Of a stretch of 64,000 nt of DNA, positions 8,353-18,724 are shown piece by piece. The position numbers and the translations under genes are program-made. Source of the stretch: Thalassotalea sp. ND16A. Its GTDB lineage: Bacteria > Pseudomonadota > Gammaproteobacteria > Enterobacterales > Alteromonadaceae. The notes beneath the pieces are model-generated. The model worked only from the letters and a program-made list of their open reading frames with translations. It was not told the DNA's origin and ran no database searches. The stretch spans positions 248,001 to 312,000 of the forward strand of contig NZ_JQDZ01000112.1 in assembly GCF_000764205.1 (NCBI RefSeq), in the 5' to 3' direction. Within the stretch, counting starts at the first letter, position 1, and each line of letters opens with the position of its first letter.

Positions 8353-9576
8353 ATGAGCAAGAAAATAGAACATTTCGACGTGATCATATCAGGCGCTGGC
8401 CTGGCCGGCGCCAGCATGGCGCTTGCCTTGTCGAAACTCACGCACAGCGATGGTACGCCGTTAGCGATTGCCGTTGTTGAGGCCTTTGCCATTAATGATG
8501 ACTTGCCGAAAAGTTATGATGCCAGAGTCATTGCCTTGTCGCATGGCAGTGCCACTTACTTAAATGAGTTAGGTGCCTGGCAAACGCTAAAAGCTGATGC
8601 CATGGCAATAAAAGACATTCATATCTCTGATCGCGGCCATTACGGTAAAGCGAGAATGAGTGCCGATGATTATGACGTATCGGCGTTAGGCTATGTGGCC
8701 GAGTTACAGGCCATCGGCAACAGCTTACTGAAACCGTTAAAGCAATGCAGTAACGTGCAGTTTTTTGCCCCACAAACCATTACCGATATTCTCTGGCAAC
8801 AACAACGTGTGACTGTGAGTTTTGCATCAAATGAACAACTTCAGGGCAGTTTGCTGCTCGGTTGTGATGGCGGCCAGTCGGTATGTCGGGCTCAGGCGAA
8901 AATCACCACTAGCACTGACGATTACCAGCAAGTGGCGATCATCGCCAATGTTACCCCGGAAAAAGCCCATAATGGCCGTGCCTTTGAGCGCTTTACCGAG
9001 TATGGCCCTATTGCCATGTTGCCGATGACCGAAGGCCGATGTTCTTTGGTGTGGACGGTAACTACTGAGCAAGTTGAACAGATTTTAGCGCTTAACGATG
9101 CCGATTTTGCCGAGCAATTAGCGCAAGAATTTGGCCATTGGCTGGGCAGTATCGACACCGTGGGTAAACGCTTTAGCTTCCCGTTAAAACTGATCAAAGC
9201 CGAAGAGCAAATTCATCATCGTATGGCATTAATTGGCAATGCCTCGCACACGTTGCATCCAATTGCCGGCCAGGGCTTTAATTTAGGCATGCGCGACGTA
9301 CAAGTGTTGGCGCAGATGTTTGAGAGTGCGCTGTTTGATGCTAAAAGCAACGGCGTTAAATTGGACCTGGGTGAGCATCACTTGTTACGTCAATATGCGG
9401 ATAGCCGCGGCAAAGATCATCAGCAAGTGATCGCCTTAACCGACTCGTTGGTGCATTTGTTTTCCAACAATCATTTACCCTTAGTGGTAGGCCGCGGTGT
9501 TGGCTTAAAAGTATTAAACTATTTATCGCCATTAAAAGCGGCACTGGCGCAGAAAACCATGGGTCATCGTAGCTAG
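8353..9576 (+). CDS. ubiH: 2-octaprenyl-6-methoxyphenol hydroxylase
   Basis: FAD-dependent aromatic hydroxylase of ubiquinone synthesis, assigned the C4 position by analogy with E. coli UbiH. I chose the ATG at 8353 (MSKKIEHFD); a GTG at 8338 would add five residues. The N-terminal dinucleotide motif is SGAGLAGASMALAL. The second FAD motif, normally GD, reads IGNASHTLHPIAGQGFNLGMRD near residue 290: Asn replaces the usual Asp, as is common in UbiH. It is followed by its paralogue ubiI after a 104-bp gap, the classic visB-visC order. The UbiH versus UbiI assignment rests on gene order and this motif. Confidence 0.92.
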   Translation: MSKKIEHFDVIISGAGLAGASMALALSKLTHSDGTPLAIAVVEAFAINDDLPKSYDARVIALSHGSATYLNELGAWQTLKADAMAIKDIHISDRGHYGKARMSADDYDVSALGYVAELQAIGNSLLKPLKQCSNVQFFAPQTITDILWQQQRVTVSFASNEQLQGSLLLGCDGGQSVCRAQAKITTSTDDYQQVAIIANVTPEKAHNGRAFERFTEYGPIAMLPMTEGRCSLVWTVTTEQVEQILALNDADFAEQLAQEFGHWLGSIDTVGKRFSFPLKLIKAEEQIHHRMALIGNASHTLHPIAGQGFNLGMRDVQVLAQMFESALFDAKSNGVKLDLGEHHLLRQYADSRGKDHQQVIALTDSLVHLFSNNHLPLVVGRGVGLKVLNYLSPLKAALAQKTMGHRS

Positions 9577-9680
9577 TTTACTGGCTATGAGCAGGTGAAA
9601 TAAATGAAAGCTCAGAATTTAAAGCGTTAAGCTTACAACTGAAAGCTTGCAACTTAATAATTAAAGAAAAGAACAACACT

Positions 9681-10910
9681 ATGAAAAATATCGATATCGT
9701 CATTGTTGGTGGAGGCATGGTAGGGCTGACTACAGCACTGGCCATTCGCTCGCAAACGTCCCTTAGTGTGGCGGTGATTGATAGCCAAACATTGCATAGC
9801 ATCAATGACGAACCACACCTAAGAGTGAGTGCCATTAACAATGCCAGTAAGCAACTGTTTACTAACCTCTGCGTTTGGGATGATATTTGCGCGGTGCGCT
9901 CACAAGCCTATAGCAATATGCATGTTTGGGATAAAGACGGCTATGGCCATTTAGATTTTGATCAAAGTGATATCCCCACAGGCGCTGGCGCCGACAATTT
10001 AGGCAGCATTATCGAAAACGATATTATCCGTAATGCGCTATGGCACAAAGCAGAGCAAGATAATGGCATTAGCTTTATTGAAGAAAATATCACCAGCATG
10101 GCGGTAGGTGGTGCCGAAGTATTTTTAAGTTTTGCCGAGCAACCGCCAATCATGGCGAAATTAGTCATTGGCGCCGATGGTGCCAATTCTTGGGTGCGCA
10201 AGCAGCTGGACATGGCGATGACCTTTCGCGATTACGATCACCATGCCGTAGTGGCCACCGTAGAATGCGGCCAAGGCCATCAAAATACCGCCTGGCAAGT
10301 GTTCTTACCCAGCGGACCGTTGGCATTTTTACCACTGTATCAACAAAACACCTGCTCTATTGTCTGGTCACTGCCCCCTGAGCAGGCCGAGCGTATTAAG
10401 GCGTTATCCACCGACGATTTTAATAAAGAAATTTTGGCAGCCAGCGATGGCAAGCTGGGCAATATCAGCTTGCAAAGCGAACGGGTATCTTTCCCGTTAA
10501 CCATGCGTTTGGTGCGTGATTTTGTACAAGAGAGAGTGGTGCTGATTGGCGATGCTGCCCATACCATTCACCCGTTAGCAGGCCAGGGGGTAAACCTTGG
10601 TTTGGTAGATGCCGCCGCATTGGCGCAAACGCTTGCTGATATTTGTGCACAAGGCAAAGCATTAAACGATGCGCAAGCACTAGGTCATTTTAGCCGTTGG
10701 CGCAAAAGTGATGCCAGCGAAATGATCATGGCAATGGAGTCAATCAAGCAGGGTTTTAGTGTGCAACAAACTTTACCCAAATTTATTCGCGGCATCGGTA
10801 TGTCGTTATTGAATAACGTTGCGCCGTTAAAGAAACTGCTAATCAAACAGGCATTGGGTAGTCGCAGTGACTTGCCAAAACTGTGTAAAGTGCAAGATCC
10901 ACTGGCTTAA
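9681..10910 (+). CDS. ubiI: 2-octaprenylphenol hydroxylase (VisC-type)
   Basis: FAD-dependent monooxygenase of the UbiH/UbiF/VisC/COQ6 family, 409 residues. In E. coli UbiI adds the C5 hydroxyl during ubiquinone synthesis. GGGMVGLTTALAI (residues 9-21) binds the ADP moiety of FAD. The second FAD motif VLIGDAAHTIHPLAGQGVNL lies near residue 285 with the standard Asp. It is the last gene of the pepP-ubiH-ubiI run. A 267-bp gap follows before gcvT, with a clear promoter of its own. Paralogue assignment is by order after ubiH. Confidence 0.92.
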   Translation: MKNIDIVIVGGGMVGLTTALAIRSQTSLSVAVIDSQTLHSINDEPHLRVSAINNASKQLFTNLCVWDDICAVRSQAYSNMHVWDKDGYGHLDFDQSDIPTGAGADNLGSIIENDIIRNALWHKAEQDNGISFIEENITSMAVGGAEVFLSFAEQPPIMAKLVIGADGANSWVRKQLDMAMTFRDYDHHAVVATVECGQGHQNTAWQVFLPSGPLAFLPLYQQNTCSIVWSLPPEQAERIKALSTDDFNKEILAASDGKLGNISLQSERVSFPLTMRLVRDFVQERVVLIGDAAHTIHPLAGQGVNLGLVDAAALAQTLADICAQGKALNDAQALGHFSRWRKSDASEMIMAMESIKQGFSVQQTLPKFIRGIGMSLLNNVAPLKKLLIKQALGSRSDLPKLCKVQDPLA

Positions 10911-11015
10911 CAAGACCAAAATTTAAAATTTAATTCGGATAAAGTTAATTTGTTAAAATATAGTTCGGAATAATTTTTAAATTCGGGTTTTTGTTTCAAA
11001 TATAGTCGTTTTGAA

Positions 11016-11044
11016 TTGATCCGATGAAATTGCCAGAGTATAAT
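11016..11044 (+). promoter_or_regulatory. sigma-70 promoter of gcvT
   Basis: TTGATC (11016-11021), a 17-bp spacer, then TATAAT (11039-11044). The inferred start lies near 11051, leaving an untranslated leader of about 125 nt before gcvT. I looked for a glycine riboswitch in the leader and did not find its conserved core. Confidence 0.65.
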
Positions 11045-11177
11045 ATCTCGCAAAATTTCGTAGCGATTTGGCTAAGGTTTAAGCAAAACCATTAATCAGA
11101 TCATAAAGACCTGAAATTCCAATGGGTTAGACATAGGCTAGTGATTGGAACTACGGCACAGCAATGGTGAAAGCAAT

Positions 11178-12266
11178 ATGACAAATAAAACTGTACTACA
11201 CGCAAAGCATTTAGAATCTGGCGCCAAGATGGTCGATTTCTATGGTTGGGATATGCCAATCAACTACGGTTCACAAATTGAAGAGCATCATGCTGTTCGT
11301 ACCAATGCTGGTATGTTTGATGTATCGCACATGACCATTGTTGATGTACAGGGAACTGATGCGCAAGCGTTTTTACGTCGTTTGGTGATTAACGATGTTG
11401 CTAAACTTGACGTTGCTGGCAGAGCACTTTACACCGGCATGTGTGATGAGCAAGGTGGCGTGATTGATGATTTGATCGTGTATTACTTCACTAGCACGGA
11501 TTACCGCCTGGTAGTTAACTCGGCAACTCGTGAAAAAGATTTAGCCTGGATCAACAGCCAAGCCGCTGACTTTGACGTTACTATTACCGAACGTCCAGAA
11601 TACGCGATGATCGCCGTACAAGGCCCACAAGCCAAAGCGAAAGTTGCCACTCTCCTTAACGCTGAGCAAACTGCAGCCGTTGATGGCATGAAGCCATTTT
11701 TCAGCGCGCAAGCCGGCGATTTATTCATTGCCACTACCGGTTACACGGGTGAATCTGGTTACGAAATCGCATTACCACAAGAGCAAGCCGCCGATTTATG
11801 GCAACAACTACTAGACGCTGGTGTTGCACCATGTGGTTTAGGCGCTCGTGATACCCTACGTTTAGAAGCCGGGATGAACCTTTACGGGTTAGATATGGAT
11901 GAGACGGTTTCACCTTTAGCTGCTAACATGGCATGGACTATTGCCTGGGATGATGAGTCTCGTGACTTTATTGGTCGAGAAGTGTTAGCAACACAACGTG
12001 CCGAAGGTAGCCAACCAAAACTTGTTGGTTTGGTGATGGAAGCCAAAGGCGTGTTACGTACCGGTTTAAAAGTTATCACTGAACACGGTGAAGGCGTGAT
12101 CACATCAGGTACGTTCTCACCAACGTTAGGTTATTCAATTGCTATGGCGCGTGTACCACGCGCAGTAAAATTAGAAGATACCGTACAAGTGGAAATGCGT
12201 AAAAAACAGGTTGATGTTAAAGTTATCAAGCCAAGTTTCGTACGTAACGGCAAAAAAGCCTTTTAA
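11178..12266 (+). CDS. gcvT: aminomethyltransferase, glycine cleavage T protein
   Basis: T protein: takes the aminomethyl group from lipoylated H protein, passes the one-carbon unit to tetrahydrofolate and releases ammonia. I start at the ATG of [11 protein letters not shown] (362 residues); an upstream ATG-like start at 11145 adds 11 residues unlike the family. Typical motifs are [35 protein letters not shown] and the folate-binding [10 protein letters not shown]. First gene of gcvTHP, with a strong promoter upstream. The 130-bp gap to gcvH holds a small AAGCCTT/AAGGCTT hairpin near 12267-12286 that may attenuate or process the mRNA. Confidence 0.96.
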   Translation: MTNKTVLHAKHLESGAKMVDFYGWDMPINYGSQIEEHHAVRTNAGMFDVSHMTIVDVQGTDAQAFLRRLVINDVAKLDVAGRALYTGMCDEQGGVIDDLIVYYFTSTDYRLVVNSATREKDLAWINSQAADFDVTITERPEYAMIAVQGPQAKAKVATLLNAEQTAAVDGMKPFFSAQAGDLFIATTGYTGESGYEIALPQEQAADLWQQLLDAGVAPCGLGARDTLRLEAGMNLYGLDMDETVSPLAANMAWTIAWDDESRDFIGREVLATQRAEGSQPKLVGLVMEAKGVLRTGLKVITEHGEGVITSGTFSPTLGYSIAMARVPRAVKLEDTVQVEMRKKQVDVKVIKPSFVRNGKKAF

Positions 12267-12396
12267 TTAAGCCTTTTAATTAAGGCTTTACTATTTATTT
12301 CTTAAATTTTTTGGCTAAGCTGTTAAGGGCTAGATCATCAAATTTAATAACAGATTTACAATTTTACAAATTTAAATATTTTTAGGAACTATAAAA

Positions 12397-12786
12397 ATGA
12401 GCAACATTCCTTCTGAGTTAAAATATGCTACATCACACGAGTGGGTTCGTAACGAAGGTGACGGTACCGCTACTATCGGTATTTCTGAGCACGCACAAGA
12501 GCTTTTAGGTGACATGGTATTTGTTGAATTACCAGACGTTGGTGACGAAATTAGCGTTGGCGACGACGTAGCGGTAGCAGAATCTGTTAAAGCCGCTTCT
12601 GACATTTACGCACCAGTTTCAGGTGAAGTCATTGCCGTAAACGAAGACCTTGAAGATTCACCAGAGTTAGTTAACTCTGACGCGTTTGGCGACGGTTGGA
12701 TGTTCAAAGTCAAATTAGACGATGCTAGCGAACTAGACGCGTTATTAGATGCGGAAGGTTACCAAAACGTTGTTGATGACGAATAA
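12397..12786 (+). CDS. gcvH: glycine cleavage system H protein
   Basis: Lipoyl carrier that shuttles the aminomethyl intermediate between the P, T and L proteins. 129 residues, normal length. The lipoylation lysine is Lys65 in AESVKAAS. The acidic character and [16 protein letters not shown] are typical. Stop codon at 12784-12786, with a strong hairpin terminator 25 bases on. gcvH codon use looks highly adapted (GGT, GAC, GTT rich), consistent with high expression, and this can be seen directly in the DNA. Confidence 0.97.
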   Translation: MSNIPSELKYATSHEWVRNEGDGTATIGISEHAQELLGDMVFVELPDVGDEISVGDDVAVAESVKAASDIYAPVSGEVIAVNEDLEDSPELVNSDAFGDGWMFKVKLDDASELDALLDAEGYQNVVDDE

Positions 12787-12810
12787 TTAAGTTATTCAAT
12801 TAGTTATAAG

Positions 12811-12836
12811 CCCCGAGCAATTGCTTGGGGTGTTTT
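12811..12836 (+). terminator. terminator after gcvH
   Basis: CCCCGAGCAATTGCTTGGGG forms a stem, followed by TGTTTTAA. It lies between gcvH and gcvP, so gcvP transcription would need read-through or its own promoter in the 93 bp that follow. Confidence 0.75.
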
Positions 12837-12929
12837 AATAATACCTTGGCTAAATCGCATAGCATGAATATAGCGTTAAGTAGGGCATTGTTAATGTATT
12901 AAATATTTTTGATGTTATAAGTGATGATC

Positions 12930-15818
12930 ATGTCTACTCAAACCCTGAGCCAGTTAGAACAAACTGAAGATTTCATTCGCCGCCATATTGGCCCCGATGC
13001 CGCACAAACCGCAGCGATGTTAGCGGAAATAGGCGCCGATTCTGTTGACGGATTAATCGATGAAATCGTACCTGCCAATATCCGTTTAGCAAATTTACCA
13101 GCCATTGGCGCAAGCAAAACCGAAGTGAAAGCCCTAAGCGACTTAAAAGCGGTTGCCAGCTTGAACCAGGTAAACACCTCTTACATTGGTTTAGGGTATT
13201 ACCCAACGCATACGCCGAACGTGATTTTACGTAACGTGTTGGAAAATCCAGGTTGGTATACCGCGTACACGCCGTACCAGCCAGAGATTGCCCAGGGTCG
13301 TTTAGAGTCATTATTAAACTATCAACAAATGTGTTTAGACTTAACCGGCTTAGACTTGGCATCGGCATCATTACTTGATGAAGGTACTGCCGCCGCCGAA
13401 GCCATGGCGTTAGCAAAACGCGTATCGAAAAACAAAAAATCAAACTTGTTCTTCATCGCCGACAGCGTATTCCCACAAACTATTGACGTAGTGAAACAAC
13501 GTGCCGATATGTTTGGTTTTGACATTGTCATGGGCGCTGCCGAAGACGTAGTCAATCACGACGTATTTGGTGCCTTATTACAATACCCAACGGCCAGCGG
13601 TGAAGTAAGCGACATTACGCCACTGATTGAAGCAGTACATGCGAAAAAAGGTATTGTCGCGGTAGCCGCTGACATCATGAGCTTGGTATTACTGAAAGCA
13701 CCAGGCGAGCTAGGAGCTGATGTCGTAATTGGTTCGAGCCAACGTTTTGGTGTGCCAATGGGCTACGGCGGACCACACGCCGCATTCTTCACTACCTCTG
13801 ATAAATACAAACGTTCATTACCGGGTCGTATCATTGGTGTTTCTAAAGACACTCGTGGCAAAGACGCGCTACGTATGGCCATGCAAACGCGTGAGCAGCA
13901 CATTCGCCGTGAAAAAGCCAACTCAAACATTTGTACCGCGCAAGTATTACTGGCCAATATGGCCGCGTTTTACGCGATTTACCACGGCCCGAAAGGCTTA
14001 AAAGTGATTGCCAACCGCATTCACCGTTTCGCTGACATTTTGTGTGCCGGTACGGCATCAAAAGGCTTGGTAGCAATTCATGCGAACTATTTTGATACCT
14101 TAACGTTTAATGCTGACAACAAAGATGAGATTGTTGCCCGTGCCTTAGCCGCTAACGTTAACTTACGTACCGACGTTGATGGTCAAATCAGTGTTTCTGT
14201 TGATGAAACTACCACGCGTGAAGATATCGCTGCCTTATTCGATATCCTATTAGGCGCAGGTCACGACCTAGACGTTGCTAAATTAGATGCGGCGATCATC
14301 GATTGTGGTCACTCATCAATTCCAGCATCACTTGTGCGTGAATCGGCAATTTTGACGCACCCGGTATTTAACTCGCATCACTCTGAAACCGAAATGCTGC
14401 GTTACATCAAAAAACTGGAAAACAAAGATTTAGCATTGAATCACTCAATGATCTCATTAGGCTCATGTACGATGAAGCTTAATGCCACGGCGCAAATGAT
14501 CCCGGTATCATGGCCTGAATTTGCTAACATGCACCCGTTTGCCCCAATGGAGCAAGCCCAAGGCTACAAGCAGATGATTGACGAGCTTGGCGACTGGTTA
14601 GTGGAACTCACTGGCTACGACAACATCTCAATGCAACCAAACTCGGGTGCACAAGGTGAGTACGCCGGTCTTATCGCCATTCACAAATACCACGAAAGCC
14701 GCGGTGACAGCCATCGTAACATCTGTTTAATCCCATCATCTGCACACGGTACTAACCCTGCCTCTGCGCAAATGGTTGGCATGAAAATCGTTGTTACTGC
14801 CTGTGACAAAGACGGTAACGTTGACATGGATGACTTAAAAGCAAAAGCAGAAGAGCATTCTGAAAACCTTGCTTGTATCATGATCACGTACCCATCAACG
14901 CACGGTATTTATGAAACAACCATTGCTGAAATTTGTGACATCATTCACACCAATGGCGGTCAGGTTTACCTTGATGGCGCCAACATGAACGCTCAGGTTG
15001 GTATTACTTCACCGGGTTTCATTGGTGCCGATGTATCGCACTTAAACTTACACAAAACTTTCGCCATTCCACACGGTGGCGGTGGCCCAGGTATGGGACC
15101 CATTGGCGTTAAAGCCCACTTGGCACCATTCTTACCGGATCACGCGTTAATCAACGTGGCCGAAAGCACCAAAGGCAACGGCGCTGTATCTGCCGCCCCA
15201 TTTGGCAGTGCCGGTATTCTTTGTATCTCTTACATGTACGTTGCCATGTTAGGCAAAAAAGGTGTAACCGACTCAACCAAATACGCCATCACCAACGCCA
15301 ACTACTTAGCGCACAAGTTAAGCGAACACTTCCCAATTTTGTATACCGGAAACAATGGCCGTGTAGCGCACGAATGTATCGTTGATTTACGCCCACTGAA
15401 AGAAGCCTCTGGCATCACCGAAATGGACGTAGCCAAGCGCTTAATGGATTACGGTTTCCACGCACCTACGATGTCATTCCCGGTAGCTGGCACACTAATG
15501 ATTGAGCCAACCGAGTCGGAAGCAAAAGTAGAGCTTGATCGTTTCGTTGAAGCGATGACCAGTATCAGAGCTGAGATCCGCAAAGTAGAACAAGGCGAGT
15601 GGACCGTAGAAGATAACCCTCTTCACAACGCCCCACACACTTTAGCCGATATCACTGATGCCAGCTGGGACCGTGCCTACTCGGTACAAGAAGCCGTATT
15701 CCCGGTAGCAGCAGCGGCTGCCAACAAATTCTGGCCAACTGTGAACCGTATCGATGACGTATACGGCGACCGTAACCTAATTTGTTCATGTCCTGCGGTA
15801 TCTACTTACGAAGATTAA
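12930..15818 (+). CDS. gcvP: glycine dehydrogenase (decarboxylating), P protein
   Basis: PLP-dependent decarboxylase of the glycine cleavage system. Starting at the ATG of [10 protein letters not shown] gives 962 residues, the size of the single-chain (alpha-beta fused) gammaproteobacterial form. GTG and ATG codons 6-9 bases upstream are alternatives. The PLP lysine is in [19 protein letters not shown] at about residue 709. The 3' end is intact here (ending STYED). A decayed copy of its last part occurs again at 22291-22440, about 6.5 kb downstream. A strong terminator follows at 15871-15900. Confidence 0.97.
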   Translation: MSTQTLSQLEQTEDFIRRHIGPDAAQTAAMLAEIGADSVDGLIDEIVPANIRLANLPAIGASKTEVKALSDLKAVASLNQVNTSYIGLGYYPTHTPNVILRNVLENPGWYTAYTPYQPEIAQGRLESLLNYQQMCLDLTGLDLASASLLDEGTAAAEAMALAKRVSKNKKSNLFFIADSVFPQTIDVVKQRADMFGFDIVMGAAEDVVNHDVFGALLQYPTASGEVSDITPLIEAVHAKKGIVAVAADIMSLVLLKAPGELGADVVIGSSQRFGVPMGYGGPHAAFFTTSDKYKRSLPGRIIGVSKDTRGKDALRMAMQTREQHIRREKANSNICTAQVLLANMAAFYAIYHGPKGLKVIANRIHRFADILCAGTASKGLVAIHANYFDTLTFNADNKDEIVARALAANVNLRTDVDGQISVSVDETTTREDIAALFDILLGAGHDLDVAKLDAAIIDCGHSSIPASLVRESAILTHPVFNSHHSETEMLRYIKKLENKDLALNHSMISLGSCTMKLNATAQMIPVSWPEFANMHPFAPMEQAQGYKQMIDELGDWLVELTGYDNISMQPNSGAQGEYAGLIAIHKYHESRGDSHRNICLIPSSAHGTNPASAQMVGMKIVVTACDKDGNVDMDDLKAKAEEHSENLACIMITYPSTHGIYETTIAEICDIIHTNGGQVYLDGANMNAQVGITSPGFIGADVSHLNLHKTFAIPHGGGGPGMGPIGVKAHLAPFLPDHALINVAESTKGNGAVSAAPFGSAGILCISYMYVAMLGKKGVTDSTKYAITNANYLAHKLSEHFPILYTGNNGRVAHECIVDLRPLKEASGITEMDVAKRLMDYGFHAPTMSFPVAGTLMIEPTESEAKVELDRFVEAMTSIRAEIRKVEQGEWTVEDNPLHNAPHTLADITDASWDRAYSVQEAVFPVAAAAANKFWPTVNRIDDVYGDRNLICSCPAVSTYED

Positions 15819-15870
15819 TGAATAAGTAGAATGGCAAAAAACTAACTTGGCCATAACCACTCAATATTGA

Positions 15871-15901
15871 AAGGCGGATCAGAAATGATCCGCCTTTTTG
15901 T
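15871..15901 (+). terminator. rho-independent terminator of gcvP
   Basis: AAGGCGGATCA / TGATCCGCCTT stem with a GAAA loop, followed by TTTTTG. This closes the gcv operon and the conserved chromosomal block. Confidence 0.92.
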
Positions 15902-16016
15902 ATTTAGGTCAAAATCTTAGAAAACTAGCCAAGATCGACTTCAATTTTTTAATGTTTTTTCTAGTTAAGAGCTAAAAAAATCGATATTTCAAGTACTGAA
16001 ATGAATAAATAATCTT

Positions 16017-16142
16017 TATTTCTAAAAATCAAATATTGATTATTGCTTTAACGATTTTTCCACGTTAGATTAATAACTTAAATGAAAAACAGGTTCATTT
16101 CTACTTTTGAAATGTAGGATTGTTTCTCTTAATTAAGTCATG
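16017..16142 (+). repeat. attC-bearing dispersed repeat, copy A
   Basis: A 126-bp sequence closely similar to 19202-19330 and 30511-30638. Shared core blocks are TATTTCTAAAA, CCACGTTAGATTA, AACTTAAATGAAAAACAGG and AATGTAGGA. The right part (about 16070-16142) reads as an attC-like palindrome, with AATAACTTAA on the left and CTTAATTAAG near the right end. It lies just before the first small gene of the cassette-like region. Confidence 0.7.
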
Positions 16143-16157
16143 TGCCAAAGGAAGGTC

Positions 16158-16394
16158 ATGGTTCAACTGTCACTTCAGAATACAGAATCAGAGCTAAAAT
16201 CGTATTGTCAGAAATGGCTATCATCGCTATCTCAAAGTAGCTTTGAGCTAGCACACAGCTTAGTAACTGTTGCCAATAATTATGGCGTGAGCTGGGGCGA
16301 AAAAGAAATAACGGACTTAACTGTTGAGTTCGAATTTACACCTATTAAAGGCAATGAGTTTAGCGCCACCATTAATGACATTCACGTAATGTAG
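16158..16394 (+). CDS. small hypothetical protein, cassette 1
   Basis: 78 residues from the ATG at 16158, chosen because AAGGAAGG lies 2-9 bases before it; an ATG at 16140 would add six residues with a poor site. No family recognised. Acidic/amphipathic and soluble, with no signal peptide or membrane segment; VSWGEKEITDLTVEFEFTP suggests beta strands. The stop is followed within 12 bases by an attC-like site (16404-16500). Together with the repeat in front, that gives it the look of a one-gene integron cassette. Confidence 0.65.
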   Translation: MVQLSLQNTESELKSYCQKWLSSLSQSSFELAHSLVTVANNYGVSWGEKEITDLTVEFEFTPIKGNEFSATINDIHVM

Positions 16395-16403
16395 TACAAA
16401 GGC

Positions 16404-16500
16404 ACATAACAAGCGCATTAAGCACGGGACTGCTAACAGTTTGCTCGGTTCCGCTACGCTTCACATTTTAGCAAACTATTATCAGCCCCTTATGCGGTCT
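16404..16500 (+). repeat. attC-like site, VCR type
   Basis: Starts ATAACAAGCGCATTAAGCA and ends TCAGCCCCTTATGCGG; these ends resemble Vibrio-type attC (VCR) repeats and are complementary (GCGCATTAAG against CTTATGCG). The interior holds GGGACTGCTAA and TTAGCAAACT. The usual right-core GTTA is altered to GTCTATA, so the site may be decayed. It begins 10 bases after the cassette 1 stop. Confidence 0.72.
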
Positions 16501-16522
16501 ATATTTCTTCTGGATACCAATT

Positions 16523-16807
16523 ATGAATTTGGATAAATCAACAAAGCGTATAGCAAAAAGAGTTAAAAAAGGGTTTCAAGGTTACCCTCAAATTTCACTG
16601 GCTTATTTTGGTGAGGTAGCTAATTGTGCGACCGAAGTTGTCGTTGGCTACATATCAGAAGAGGGTGCTGCGGCTCAAGAGCAGAAGTTTTCGAGCAAGG
16701 GTGATGCTAGAACAGATGAAACTATTCAAACCACAATATTAAAGGTTATCGAGCGAGTAGACGCAAAAACAGTTTTAGAAGTTGCAGGTGTTTCAATTAT
16801 TAAATAA
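16523..16807 (+). CDS. small hypothetical protein, cassette 2
   Basis: 94 residues with a basic N-terminus (MNLDKSTKRIAKRVKKGF) followed by a mixed alpha/beta body (ISLAYFGEVANCATEVVVGYISEEG). No signal peptide or membrane helix. I do not recognise the family. The gene starts 22 bases after the attC-like site, as cassette genes usually do, and is on the same strand as its neighbours. No attC-like palindrome is evident between it and the next gene. Confidence 0.65.
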   Translation: MNLDKSTKRIAKRVKKGFQGYPQISLAYFGEVANCATEVVVGYISEEGAAAQEQKFSSKGDARTDETIQTTILKVIERVDAKTVLEVAGVSIIK

Positions 16808-16920
16808 TGCTAGCGAACTAGAAATATCAAGTTATTCAGTGGGACAATGTAGTTCCCCGACTTTAGTGGACACCTCCTCATCACATTGAGAAGGCTAAAA
16901 TACCTTTGAGTAGAGATACC

Positions 16921-17352
16921 ATGATTGGAAAATGCTTATGTGAAGAAATTGAGTTTGAGATCAATGGAACTCTACCCAATTTTTATCAGTGTCACTGTTC
17001 TTTATGTCGGAAGCTGTCCGGCTCAGCCTCAGACACTGCAACATTTTTAGATAAAACTCAGTTTCAGTGGCTTAAGGGAAAAGAAAGCATCTTTTCGTTT
17101 GAAACGTCAACAGGCTATAGATCGGATTTTTGCCGTGTTTGTGGGAGTACCGTTCCACACTTGATGAATAATAAGCGACAGTACTGGGTTCCTGCAGGAC
17201 TTCTGGAGGGAGAACTAGACAGCATAGTTACTTCCCATATATTCGTTGGCTCTAAAGCTCATTGGGATATTATAGGAGATGATGGAGTTCAACATACTGA
17301 AATGCCGGACATAGAAACACTGAACAAGGCATTACAGCGGGTAAGCCGCTGA
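16921..17352 (+). CDS. GFA-family zinc-binding protein
   Basis: 143 residues from the ATG at 16921 (MIGKCLCEEIEFEI); a TTG at 16906 gives a longer form with five extra residues. Belongs to the GFA (glutathione-dependent formaldehyde-activating, Mss4-like) fold. The zinc ligands are visible as CLC (about residues 5-7), CHCSLC (about 27-32) and CRVC (about 76-79). Members bind structural zinc, and only a few are proven to act on S-hydroxymethylglutathione, so the substrate is unknown. GFA proteins are frequent cargo of integron cassettes. The 3' end runs into AATGCGGCGTTGGTATGC (17353-17370), which resembles an attC right end. Confidence 0.85.
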   Translation: MIGKCLCEEIEFEINGTLPNFYQCHCSLCRKLSGSASDTATFLDKTQFQWLKGKESIFSFETSTGYRSDFCRVCGSTVPHLMNNKRQYWVPAGLLEGELDSIVTSHIFVGSKAHWDIIGDDGVQHTEMPDIETLNKALQRVSR

Positions 17353-17512
17353 ATGCGGCGTTGGTATGCCCTAACTGTGAGAGAACATTAAGTCCATCGT
17401 AAATCTACCATAAAAGGTTCCGATTTATGAGTAACTGCAGGATGATGGGATTACTTTAATTACAATGTCTATAACCTAGTATGAGACGCTGTTTCACCGG
17501 AGAAAACTAAAT

Positions 17513-18100
17513 ATGACCGATGTAATAAATAGCAATTTATTTTTGGTTAAAGAACATGTCGGTATGTTTAAGGCTGCTAATAACTTTGATATTTATGACC
17601 CATCCACGGGCGAAGTTATCATGGAGTGTAGGGAGCCTACTCTTGGCTTCTTCACTAAATTGTTACGGTTTACTGATTATAAACGAATGACGCCATTCGA
17701 TATTCAACTAAGAACTCTTGATGGCCAGCGTATTGTTCGCATCCAACGCGGTATTTCAATTTTTCTATCAAAAGTTATCGTGAGTGATCACAACAACAAT
17801 ACTCTTGGCGGGTTTGCACAAAAACTTTTTTCAATTGGTGGCAAATTTGATGTACTTGGCAAAAATGATCAAATGATATGCCAGCTTGAAGGGAGTTGGA
17901 CGGGTTGGGACTTTCACTTTAAAAGTAATGGTGTAGAGCTTGCTCATGTATCAAAAAAATGGGCTGGTTTAGGCAAAGAGATGTTTACAAGTGCCGATAA
18001 TTATATGTTAGAGCTGTCCGATGACATACCTGAAAATGATGATGTTCGAAAGCTAATTTTGGCGGCAGTCATGTGTATTGATATGGTCTTGAAAGAGTAA
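17513..18100 (+). CDS. scramblase/LURP-one-like protein
   Basis: 195 residues forming the 12-strand beta-barrel pattern of the phospholipid scramblase/LURP-one-related superfamily: LFLVKEHVGMFKAANNFDIYD, GEVIMECREPT, RIVRIQRGISIFLSKVIVSD, and a C-terminal hydrophobic helix LILAAVMCIDMVLKE that is the expected buried helix. No signal peptide. Bacterial members have no settled function. A plausible Shine-Dalgarno GGAG lies before the ATG. The 160 bp upstream contain no clear attC; a shortened attC-like pair lies downstream (18143-18202). Confidence 0.75.
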   Translation: MTDVINSNLFLVKEHVGMFKAANNFDIYDPSTGEVIMECREPTLGFFTKLLRFTDYKRMTPFDIQLRTLDGQRIVRIQRGISIFLSKVIVSDHNNNTLGGFAQKLFSIGGKFDVLGKNDQMICQLEGSWTGWDFHFKSNGVELAHVSKKWAGLGKEMFTSADNYMLELSDDIPENDDVRKLILAAVMCIDMVLKE

Positions 18101-18142
18101 TTACTATCATGTGTTTGGCGTAAATTGGTCGCTTTACTGCGT

Positions 18143-18202
18143 ACATAAGGCACTCAAACTGATAACAGCACGGGGCATTTATTCAGCTTATTGAGGCGAC
18201 AT
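18143..18202 (+). repeat. shortened attC-like site
   Basis: ACATAAGGCACTCAAAC on the left and CAGCTTATTGAGGCGAC on the right are complementary around CTCAA/TTGAG, the ends expected of an attC. The centre appears deleted (about 25 bases remain). It lies between the scramblase-like and yccF genes. Confidence 0.5.
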
Positions 18203-18262
18203 GTGCACTATGAATTTAAGTGGTCTCAACAATCGTAATTCAATAAAATAACAGGAAGTAAA

Positions 18263-18724
18263 ATGAGAACAATTGGTAATTTAATCTGGTTTCTATTTGG
18301 TGGAATCATTATGGGTTTAGCTTGGTGCTTTTTTGGGCTTTTAGCTTTTATCAGTATTGTTGGTATCCCTTGGGGAAGATCGTGCTTTGTTATGGCAGGT
18401 TTCTCTTTTTTGCCATTTGGTAAAGAAGCTATTGCCCGGGATGAATTAACTCAATCTGAAGATATTGGTACAGGTGGTTTGGGTTTATTAGGTAATATTA
18501 TTTGGTTTGTTGTTGCTGGCTTTTGGTTGGCAATAGGTCATGTGTTTTCAGCAATTGCTTGTTTTATCACTATTATTGGTATTCCATTCTCATTACAGCA
18601 TTTAAAACTTGCAGGTATTTCCATTGCACCTGTGGGCAAAACCATTGTTACCAAGGAGGTTGCCGCTGCAGCTCGTAATTTAAACGCAGAAGACGAGGTA
18701 GCAAACCTAAGATCAAACACATAA
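18263..18724 (+). CDS. yccF: YccF-family inner membrane protein
   Basis: 153 residues with four hydrophobic segments arranged as two tandem repeats. Each repeat has the pattern GN(L/I)IWF..GG followed by GIPWG or GIPFS, the DUF307/YccF signature (IGNLIWFLFGGII and LGNIIWFVVAGFWL). Function is unknown in E. coli; it is an inner-membrane protein. The start has AGGAAG 5 bases upstream. The gene is framed by attC-like sites at 18143-18202 and 18719-18815, so it may be mobile as a cassette. Its stop lies inside the left end of the second site. Confidence 0.9.
   Translation: MRTIGNLIWFLFGGIIMGLAWCFFGLLAFISIVGIPWGRSCFVMAGFSFLPFGKEAIARDELTQSEDIGTGGLGLLGNIIWFVVAGFWLAIGHVFSAIACFITIIGIPFSLQHLKLAGISIAPVGKTIVTKEVAAAARNLNAEDEVANLRSNT

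Noticed and set aside
8229-8480. 83-codon ORF before ubiH
   Set aside because: Overlaps the ubiH start in another frame and has no family resemblance.
11045-11177. Glycine riboswitch upstream of gcvT
   Set aside because: Position is right, but the conserved tandem aptamer core was not found in the roughly 125-nt leader. A covariance search would settle it.
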